In this document: piece by piece, positions 8,724 through 18,900 of the stretch
Position numbering within the stretch: position 1 is the stretch's first letter
Layout: every line of letters starts with the position of its first letter
Assembly: GCF_052065835.1 (NCBI RefSeq)
Contig: NZ_JBQHTG010000003.1
Span: forward strand, 310,001 to 374,000
Direction: 5' to 3'
Origin: Laedolimicola sp934402125
Lineage (GTDB): Bacteria; Bacillota; Clostridia; Lachnospirales; Lachnospiraceae
DNA: 64,000 nt
Position numbers and translations under genes: made by a program
Notes under the pieces: model-generated
What the model was told of the DNA's origin: nothing
Database searches by the model: none
What the model saw: the letters and a program-made list of their open reading frames with translations, nothing else

Positions 8724-9228
8724 TGTTCTGGCGGGCATTCTTTCAATTAAATATTATATTGTGGGGAGTGTTCTGGCAGCGCTGGCAATGAGTGTTCTGA
8801 TCCTGACCATCGGATCCAGGAGAAAGAAGGGGCTTGCCGTATATGGCTGGCAGGCCCTGTTCTTCAATCTGTCCCTCATGGACTGTATGCTGCTGACAGC
8901 GCTGATCTCCCAGATGATCTTCGTGGTGACGGGGGCGCTGGGCAATACCCGAATCACTCCGGTGACAGGAGGCGCATTCGCGGTACTGGCAGCGGCGGCC
9001 TGCGCGCTGGAACGGAAGGCGGCGGGCCTGGTGGAGCAGGCAGTGTTCACCGTGATGGCCCTGGCGGCCATGACGGCAGGCAACCTGCTGCGGGACTTTA
9101 TGGCAGATACGGGCTTCAGCCTCTATATGATGGCCGTCTATGTACTTCTGCTTATTTTTGAGATACAATACGCGCTTTATCATCTGGTAAAGGGCTTGGA
9201 AAGGATGACAGCAGACCATGAAGGATAG
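8710..9228 (+). CDS. Polytopic membrane protein of the rotary ATPase-like locus
   Basis: 172 aa with about five membrane helices (~14-35, 50-76, 84-100, 107-127, 136-157). There is one acidic residue in the second helix (D58) and one in the fifth (E151), with basic residues between helices 1 and 2 (SRRKK). It does not show the subunit-a helix with the essential arginine, and I find no recognised family. It overlaps the epsilon-like gene by 14 bases and the next gene by 11. It may be the membrane partner of the b-delta stator or a link to the extracellular proteins; both are inference. Confidence 0.8.
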   Translation: MLLNNVLAGILSIKYYIVGSVLAALAMSVLILTIGSRRKKGLAVYGWQALFFNLSLMDCMLLTALISQMIFVVTGALGNTRITPVTGGAFAVLAAAACALERKAAGLVEQAVFTVMALAAMTAGNLLRDFMADTGFSLYMMAVYVLLLIFEIQYALYHLVKGLERMTADHEG

Positions 9229-9934
9229 AAAAATCAGTTTAAACATTAACAGAAAAGCGGTTATCATTTTCCTGATCGTATTATTTGCGGCGGCAGCCGT
9301 GGTATGGGCGGTATTTGTAGCCCTGAAGAAGCAGGAATCCACGGGAATTGCCGACGGAGCCTGGTATTACGCAGTGGACGAGAAAACGGTATTCCCGAAA
9401 GGCTCCTCCCTGCACAGAAAAGAGGATACCACGACGGTGAAATGCAAGGGACACGAGTACAGCCTGGGAAGCGCCATGATCTATGAGGATAAGGGAGCTG
9501 TCATGCTGTTTCAGAACGATATGATCTGGTATGACAGAGAGACGGATTATCTGAAAAAAGTAAACTATTTCACACGTATGCGTAAAGATGGAAATAAATG
9601 GGAACTTACAAAGAGACATTCCAAAAAGGAAGTCAGCGGAGGGTTCCTGTATGATAATGGAGATCTGTATGTGCTTCTGGAGAACGCGGAGCTAACGAGC
9701 GCCGCAGGGAACATAAGCCTGGACGCAGGTACGGTATTGACCTGTACCTTTAACGGCGACGTACAGATCATAGATGCCAACGGTGGCTGCACACTGCTTG
9801 AGCAGCCCGGAGATAACCTGGTGGTAACATTTTCCAACGGCTGCTATCTGAAGCCGCTGGCGGATACCTACTGTCAGGCCAACGGAACCTGGAGACTTCT
9901 TTTTACCTCCATGTCTATGGTTCCGGAGCTTTAA
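9218..9934 (+). CDS. Single-pass membrane-anchored extracellular protein of the rotary locus
   Basis: 238 aa. The short N-terminus is basic, and residues ~13-36 are a strongly hydrophobic helix, so this is a type II anchor or signal. The outer part (~45-238) is predicted beta-rich. It contains the phrase GAVMLFQNDMIWYDRE, comparable with GGSVLFLLNNASLYNEE in the 3929-aa protein and GGVQIFGGGYYVDE in the 597-aa protein. The order of strands after it is also similar. No enzymatic motif was recognised. The start overlaps the preceding gene by 11 bases and the stop is 21 bases before the giant gene. A structural role at the membrane is inferred. Confidence 0.82.
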   Translation: MKDRKISLNINRKAVIIFLIVLFAAAAVVWAVFVALKKQESTGIADGAWYYAVDEKTVFPKGSSLHRKEDTTTVKCKGHEYSLGSAMIYEDKGAVMLFQNDMIWYDRETDYLKKVNYFTRMRKDGNKWELTKRHSKKEVSGGFLYDNGDLYVLLENAELTSAAGNISLDAGTVLTCTFNGDVQIIDANGGCTLLEQPGDNLVVTFSNGCYLKPLADTYCQANGTWRLLFTSMSMVPEL

Positions 9935-9955
9935 GGGGAGGAGGAGAAAGCTGTT

Positions 9956-12900
9956 ATGAAAAAGACACTGAAGGATATGAGAATACTGCTGCTTCTGGCA
10001 GTAGCCATCGGCGGCGCTCTGGCAGCCATGTATTTCTATCAGATGAAGGTACTGACCCATCTGACAGAGAATGCGGCCGTGGTGACGGACAGCGGCGTAT
10101 TCCGGACCCTGAAAAACGGAACCGGGGAAGAGGGACAGAAGCTGGAGCTGACCGAGGTATCGGATCGGGATCCGGTTTATCTGCGTCTGGGCTCCATGTA
10201 TGTGGGAGCAGATAAAATCGAAGCAGACGCTTCTCTCCCGTTTTATGTAAACAACGGCGGGTCGGTGCTGTTCCTGCTGAACAATGCGTCCCTGTACAAC
10301 GAGGAATTTGAGACGCTGGACAGCTTCACCGGTATGTACCTGGCTGACGGCATGACCTACAACTATGACAAAACCCAGGCTGACGACGACAGCTTTCTGT
10401 TCGCGCGCCTGTCCAACGGACTGATCCTGAATGCCCGTCCGATGACGGTAAAGATCCCGGGTCAGACCTACGTACTGCCGGCGAACAGTATTCTCTATAT
10501 GGACGAGACAACCCTGAATTTCTATCGGAATGAGGGGGAAGATCTGTCCTTTGGAAAAGTGATGTCCACCTCTATGGCGGAAGTGACCATCGCAGATAAG
10601 ACCTACAGCTATGACGAGCTTCTGCAGAAGCTGGATCTGGTAAACGGAAAAGGCAGCTCGGATCTGAACCCCAAGGGCGACGAGCCGGAGAGAGAGCCGC
10701 TGATTCCGGAAAAAGGCGATTACGCTGATTCCGATCAGAGAGAAAACGATAACAATCTGGAGGAAGCGGACAACAGGGGAGAAGAAGCAAAAGAAGAATA
10801 CCCCTTAAAGCCCGGAGTGGATCAGGCGGCTGCAGATAAGACCACCGATCAGAACAGCTCCGCGATCTCCAACTCCGGAAAAGGAGATTCGGAAAGCTCA
10901 GGAAGCTCCTCCTCCGGTAATGGAAGCGGCAGCTCGGACAGCAATTCCTCCGCAGGCTCCACAGGAAGCGGCAGTTCCGGCAACAACGCAGGCAACAGCG
11001 TAGAGAACGGAGACAACAGTGGGGATAAGACGGATAACGGGCCCAGTGTACCGGGTGAAGCAGTGAAGATTCCCTTCGTGGCGCCCACCGGAAAACTGAC
11101 CGATCTGACTACGGATATCTACAGTCTGTCCGGCAATCTGACGCTGAACGATCCGTCCATGGTTCTGAAGCGTGTGACTCTGGAGCTTTACTGGGTTCCG
11201 GCCAATGAGGATGGAAGCTCTGCCGGAAACGTGGCGGATATTAAGAAGTACCAGCTGATGTATCGTCGTACTTATAAGATGGCGGGCCCCTTTACCATCG
11301 ATAACCTGCCGCCTGACACGACAATTTATATCAAAGGAAACCTGACCTATTATACAGAGGGACTGGAGACAAAGACCGTCAGCTTCTATGATAGCTTTGA
11401 AAACCGTGTGACAACCAAGGCCATGGACACCATGGATCCGGTTTATGTGGATCTGGAAGCGTCAAAACTGGACGAGCATTATCTGCAGAATCAGATTCAA
11501 ATCTATGATCTGCGGATTTCCGGTCCGAATCAGAATGTAGTAAAGAAGATTAGTAAGGCTGTCGTAAATATCAAAACCTATGATCGCAATGACAGCAACA
11601 CCACTACGGTAACAGGAGAGAGCAAGGCACTGACCATGAGCTCTCTGGTTCTGGACCGTAATTATCTGTATAAGAAGGAGGGCGCGGACTATCTGTCTGA
11701 TGTGAAGCAGTTCAGTATTCCGGCCAATTCCCGGGTGGATTACACCATCGAGTTTTACGACCTGTTTGGCAACCGTCTGACTAATATTGAAAGTGGTTAT
11801 CAGGAAAACCAGGTGGATGAGAAGGAGAAGAGTCTGAGCATCGTGGGCGGAAAGGGAAATTATATCCCCTCCGGAACCAGCTATACCAGCCGGATGCTGC
11901 CTACCGTGAAGGCAGTAACCGTCAATAATGACAATAAAGCAGACAGTATCCAGGAGCTGCGCTTCCAAGTGTCTCTGGACGACAGACACAGCGCGCTGAG
12001 CGCGGATTCCGATATCACCCTGAAGCTGTATCAGGGAGAAGCCTCCGAAGAAAATCTGGTAGGGGAAGAGAAAATTTCTGTGGCAGATTTCAGTTCCACC
12101 AAGGACATAACCTTTAAAAATCTGACCGCAGGCGAGCAGTATCAGCTTCTGGTCTACGGAGATTACGATCTGCAGGATAATTATGGCCCGCAGACGGAGA
12201 AACTGCTTGGCACCCTGAACGCATCTACCATCTCCTTAAGCAGCTATGGACGCGTGAATTATGTTATAACGGCATATCATGTGAAGACGCAGGAGGAGAC
12301 GGCAGAAACAGGAACGGTATATGAATCTGCCACAGCACAGCAGGTAGATACCCAGATCAATTTCCGGAGCACAGAGCAGGGACTTTTTAAGAATGGCTAT
12401 GTGGATACCATCAATATGGTGCTTACCAAGACCGGAACGGATCAGAAGGTCTTTACCGGAGATCTGAAGAAGGAGCGTCTGGAAGCGCTGGCTGTAGAGG
12501 GTCAGGGCGGCGCAGGCGAGGCTCAAAGCAGCTTTACGCTGGCTGAGATTTTTGGAGACGATTACACCTGGGCAGACCGGACGAAACCGGAGCCGAAGGT
12601 GGTTTTGGTGTACCCGGATTTTGCTTCCGGAACCACCGAGAACTTCTGGAAATTATTTACATCATCAAACGGCACCAGGATCCTGAGACTGGATTTCGGA
12701 GAGGGAAGTCTGGAGTCCTTTACCGGTTACCAGCTTTACCTGACGACCTATGCAAAGCAGGGGAAAAAGACCCACGATATCTCAGGACGTACCAACAGCA
12801 CCAGAAGGGTGCAGTTTAGCACACTGCGTCAGATGCCGAAGCTGACCTACAGCGATATTATGGTATATTCTTCTGAGATCGATTTCTACGATGTGGAGTT

Positions 12901-15900
12901 TAACGACCCGGATCAGTCCATCTTCAACGGAAAGATCACGGTCAGTGACGGCTCCGTATCCAAATCTTATACCATCGACTACAGCGACGGGAAGAAGCCG
13001 GGCGGCAAGCTCTCAGACACACTGCAGATCAAGGATCTGCGTGTGGGAAGCACCTATACGGTTACAATTTCGGCAGACCAGATCCGCCGTTCCGGTACGA
13101 CCTCTTACCGTTACAACAATCTGATTCTGTTCAGTTATACGTTTACGGCCGGAGACGGTATTAGCGGAAGTCTGAGTCTGGATCGACTGGCATTCTCACT
13201 GACCGGACGGGGGGATAATAAGAAGAGTTATCTGCTGGAGGATTTTGACGTCTTTAACGGCAAGGAAAACAAAGGCCAGATCATAAACGCAAATGGAACA
13301 CTTTCCGGCAATGGCAGCTGGAGAACGACCGATTTTCTGGAGGTAGAGGGAGGCAAGGTCTACTATTTCGACCATGTCCGGGAGAATGACGCCTATGAGT
13401 CTTATGTGGCCTTCTACAATGAGAATAAGGAGCCGTTGAGATGCTTCTATAACAATTCATGCAGAGGCAGGATATTTAACGGAAGCTATATCCAGGCGCC
13501 GGAGAACGCAAAGTATATCCGATACAGCGCAGTCAACGACTATAAGGGCGAGTATAACTTCTACGTAGGCGGCTGCTACGCAATGGAGAAGGAAGAGGGA
13601 GCCGAGATTGTAGAAAAAGCCCTGAAGGACGGCGTGGAATATAAGCAGAATACGATTCTGACCATCAGTTCAGACGGGACGAAAGACATCCGGGCGAACG
13701 CCGGAAAGGACGCCCTGATTCTGACGGTACGCCAGGATAGCAGTAACCAGGCTATCTATACCTTCTATTCTGATAAAAAAGGAAGGAATGTACTTAAGGA
13801 AGTAACAGTATATCCCGGCTGCGCGGCGGATATTCCGGCCGGTGCGAAGGCGGTTAAGCTTGGCGGAGCCGGAGCGAACGCGGACCGTTCGCCGGCCCTC
13901 TATGTGGTAGATAAGGAGCAGAAGGACTGGCTGAACAGCGCCGACCGGAGTAAGATGAATTCAGTAGTCAGCGCAGAGGTAAAGGACAGCCGGAGAAACC
14001 TGGTCAATAATGCCAAATACACGATTCGTATGTACAAGGACGGCCAGGAAATCAAAGGGGGAGATCTGCCCTTTAAGGTGGAGGAGCTGCTCATCGGCTA
14101 TGAGAACGCGGAAGCAGGAGGACGGGGCAGCACCCGGTTTACCTTCGAATGTACGCCGGGATCCAGCTATGAATTTGTACTGACAGCGACCTACCGGGGC
14201 AGAACGCTGACCCTGGATACTCTGACCTTCTCTGCAGACCGGCCCAAGTATGTCATTGCCAGTGAGGACGATCTGTATAAGCTGGTCCGTTACAAGGAAG
14301 CAGATTTCGTGGTGACGGCAGATCTGGATATTCCGGATAATACCTATGTGGTACGAAGCGACAGATATCCCTTCAACGGAACCATTGACTTCCAGAGCCA
14401 TAAGGTATCCATAACCTGCAGCTCGTCCAGCACCCGTATATTCCGTACCCTGGGCAGCGCGGCAGTGCTGGAGAACCTGGAATTCTGTCCCAGAATCGAT
14501 ACCACTGTGGAACGGCGGAGGTTGAGCAATATTAATCCGCTGGCCTATGATAACTACGGAATCGTACAGAATATTCTCATCAACCTGGATCTGGGAAGCG
14601 GCTATTATCAGAAAAATAACTGTTCTGGTCTGTTTGAGAATAACTGGGGAACCATTGAGAACTTCGCCCTGTATTACGCAGGCGGCTCCAATAACTATGT
14701 GGGCAACTATTTCGGCGGTCTGACCGTATACAATTATGGCGCCATTAAGAATGGTATGGCCTATAGCTCCCGCTGGCTCCAGTCCATTACCGGTGATTAC
14801 AGAGGTAACACCGAAACCGCGGACACCAGCTATGTGGGAGGAATCGTGGCCTCCAACCAGAGCGGCGGCAGCATCAAGAATGTCTACAGCCTGATGACGG
14901 TAGGTGTCGAGCGCGACAAGAGAGTCGGTGAGAATCAGGAATTTGGCGGTAATATGAATACGAACGGCGTTCTGGTAGGTTACGTGAATGGCGGAAGAGT
15001 TTCCAACTGCTTTACGATGGGCGATCTGCAGGAGCTGTACTGGGATAAGAGTGAGAGTGCCGGCTGGGGCCGTTATTACAAGCTCTATACGAAATATACC
15101 CCCACAGGCTGCGGCACGAGCGATACAGGACTGAAAAGCAGATTCCGGAACAGCTTCTACTTTACGACGTCGGCTACAGCTTATGAAAAAAAGGCTGCAG
15201 GTGCCCTGGAGAATGGAGGCAATCTGAACCGGATGATGGATAAGACCTTCTATAACAGTACGGTCAATTCCGAGAATGCCTTTGTGATGAGCGATGTGGA
15301 CGCAGGCTTCTATCCCCGTGTCCAGATGACAGAGACGCTTGTAAACCGACAGGAGAAGCTTCTGTATCAGAAGATTGCGGAGGCAGGCGAAGTCAGCTAT
15401 GTGGGAGCAACGGTGACCGATCTCCAGAACGAATATGCAGATATGACTCTGACCTTCAGCAATGTAAGAGGCTGGAAAATTAAGAATCTGCAGATAGACG
15501 GACTGTTTGTGACGGATCAGAAGCAGACAGAGGCTACGAAGGAAACCATCGCCCAGTCCTCCTACGAGCAGAGCCCGGAGGGAAATTTCTGGTATGTGAA
15601 GGTGCGCGTATGGCCCAATGAGCAGTACCGGGACGAGTATAAGCTGCTGTCCCTGGATACAGAGCTGGGCGTTCTCACCGGAAACGTGCGGGATATCAAC
15701 CGGAGTATCGCGGTAAGCTTCTATAAGAAGGTGACCCAGGATAACTGGCTGACGGCCTTTACGGATAAATCCGGCAACTACCGTCTGGCAGAGGATATCG
15801 ATATGTCAGCCTTCTCCGGTGATGACCACCGGACGGCGGCCCAGGTTCTCTACCGGGGAGTCACCAGAGCGAATCCGTTCTACGGGAAATTGGACGGCGC

Positions 15901-18900
15901 AGGCCATACGATCCGGAATTTGAAGCTGTCAACGGCCAACAGTACCTCCGAAAGCGGAACCCAGACACTGATTCCCTACACGAACGGGGCAGTGATAAAG
16001 GATCTGAATTTTGAAAATGTATGGATTGAGAATGCGAGCGGCGCTACCACGCCCTATGCGGGAATCCTGGGAGAGGCTGCCGGGCAGACGGAGATCACCG
16101 GCGTCTATGTGAAGGGAATCCGGATCCGCAATCCCTATCAGTACGCAGGCGGTATCGTCGCCGATTTGAACAACAGTACCATGAGGGACTGTGTAGTGCG
16201 GGATCTGAAGGTAGAAGCGGAGGAGAAGACCAGCTCCCTGCGTCTGGGCGGTATCATGGGCAACAACAGCGCAAGTATCGTCGAGAACTGCTATGCGGCA
16301 GGACTGAATCTGGATGTAAGCAACGCTCAGGCCAATGTGGTGGGCGTCGGCGGTATCTGCGGAGAGGCGAGCTACAGTAGCAGTCTGTCCAAGACTTATG
16401 CCCAGGGACGAATCTATACCACAAGTGGAGAGGCGGGCGGTATCACCGGTCTCACCAATGGTAGGCTGAACCGAAGCTGGGCCAAGGTGGATATCAGCGG
16501 AAGCGCGGTGGCAGGCGGTATCGTCGGCCGTGTCAACAGCAGTAGCCGGGTAAGTCAGCTTCTGTCTGTGGGTAATGTGAGCGGTAAGGCAGATTCTGTG
16601 GGCCGGATCGCAGGCGCTATCACCAGTGACGGAACGAGCTTTACCACCTCTTATGCCTACAGCGGGCAGCAGATAAACAGTAAAATCCTGGAAGATGAGC
16701 TGGACGCCAACGCGCTGATTACAGGCGAGGAGCTTAAGCTGGAGGCCAACTACTGGTATTACCTGAATCTGGGTTATTGCTTCAATTACAGTGGTGTAAC
16801 CAGTGGCTATCTGCCGAAACTGATGAATTTCGCGGAAGATAAGCTGCTGCCGGGTCAGGATGATCTGGATATTGCCTTCGCATTGCCGGGCAGTGTGGAT
16901 TTCGTTGTGGAAGAAGGCGCAACGGCGGACTATGACGAGACGAAAAAGGCGTATAAGCTGGACTTTACACTGGATCTGAAGACACCGGGACTGTCACAGG
17001 AAGCACAGGAAGCAGGAAGTGAAGCATTTTATAAAACCCTGAAGACAGCCCTTTCCGGAATTGCGGTTCCGGGCATGGAGCTGAATCTAGTTCCCGCAGG
17101 CGCGGAGACGGATCCAAAACTCTGCTGGAGTGAAAACAAAGAGCGCTTTACCTGGGGCGACGATGGAGAGACACTGAAGCTTCATATGACAGACAATGTA
17201 AGGATCATTACCTATCGGGATACCTATCAGGCCACATATGGCTATACGGACAACTCCGGAACTCTCTGGGAGCTGGGAGACGAGCTGGATTTCGGTTCTC
17301 CGCTGTATATCCATATCCTGTCAGTAGTAAATACAGACACGGACGGAAAGGCGGATCTGGAAGGCTCAAAGGAGGATCTGAGCACCTGGTACGGAGCGAT
17401 GAAGCAGGAGGGAAAGAATTATCAGAACTTCCTGATTGAAACGGATCTGGATTTCAGCATCCTGGGAACGATTACAGACCCGGATCTGATCAATCTGAAT
17501 ATCAACCGTCTGGAGGGCGCAGGCTTTGTAGAGAAAGAGGAAGATATTCTGAACAAGCTTGATAAAGAGTCTGTCCGCAAGGACTATCTGTTGTATCAGG
17601 AGGCGGAGGGACAGAAGACAGACGTACCGATGAAGACCCTTTCGAATATAAGTATACAGGCCACGGCAGCAAGCCAGAGCATGATCCGGGTTCTGCAGGG
17701 AACCATGCAGGGCATCTGTATCGCTAAGTTTGATTGGAACAATGGCTCTTATGATGGCAGCTATGTAGGTATCATCGGAAGAAATACGGGTAATATCCGT
17801 TTTGTAGATTTTGATACCAATACGATTTACGCAGGAAAGGCGTCGGATCGGGTAGGCTGTATTGCGGATAACCGGGGAAGCATGGAGTATGTGCGCGCGA
17901 AGGACAGTAGGATATATAACGCGCCGGCTACCTACCTGAGTCGTGCGGGCGGCCTGATTGGATACAATATGAGTGGTATCACCCATTGCAGTGCGGTGGG
18001 AACCAAGACAGGCGCGGGAGATTATAATTTCAACGTGTCGATAACCACGTCGAAGAACAGCAATTCTGTTTATACCGGTGGTCTGGTGGGATACAGTGAG
18101 AATTATGTGACCCTTTGCTACGTGGACCAGATTCGGGTTTCCGGCTGTCAGCAGAGCGGCGCTTTGGGCGGTAATATCAACCAGCGGTACGGCCAGCTTG
18201 AGGATTATATGGTGGACAAGAGCTGGCAGGATACGGATCTGTTCTATTATTGCTGGGTTACCAATTCCAGCGTAAGCGGAATGTATCAGACCGGAGGCGT
18301 CTATGGAGTTGCTTCTGGAACCCGGCGAAATTACAGTAAGGGTAATACCGTGACCCAGACCGACCCGGCGTCCTACTATGCCGGTGGCGTTACAGGACAA
18401 CTGGGAAGCTCGGCAGCACAATACGACTATGTGGAGAACTGTACAGTAACCACAGAAGGCAAAGGAGCCGGAGGCATCTCAGGCTACGGTGATAACTATA
18501 ACTATGAGACTGTTGTAAATTGTCAGATTCAGGCAAAGCAGAATGCCGGAGGCGTCGCAGGCGCAATTCCTGACTATTATGTAAGATACAGTAAGGTGGA
18601 GGGCAGTACCATTACGGCTACGGACAGCTATGCAGGCGGCATCGTCGGATATACGGCAAGCCACAGCTCGACCGGAACCAACGCCTATATCGACTGCTTT
18701 GTTACCGGGTCTCAGATCAAAGCCGGCAGCTATGCGGGCGGTCTGGCCGGAGCCTGCTATGGAAAGGATACAACCTTTATCCTGATTGACGACAGCGTGA
18801 CCGTTTCCGCGGACAGCTATGCAGGCGGCGTCTTTGGTCTGGTGACTGGCGGAAAGCATTATCGTCATGAAAGCGGAGCGACGGTATCTGCCAGTCGGCA

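Noticed and set aside
8710..9228. 172-aa membrane protein as ATP synthase subunit a
   Set aside because: It is too short, and no helix with the conserved arginine and following Gln/His pattern is visible; position alone is not enough.
17366..18421. 351-aa minus-strand open frame
   Set aside because: Antisense to the repeat region of the giant surface gene, where codon bias leaves long shadow frames; no known motif.
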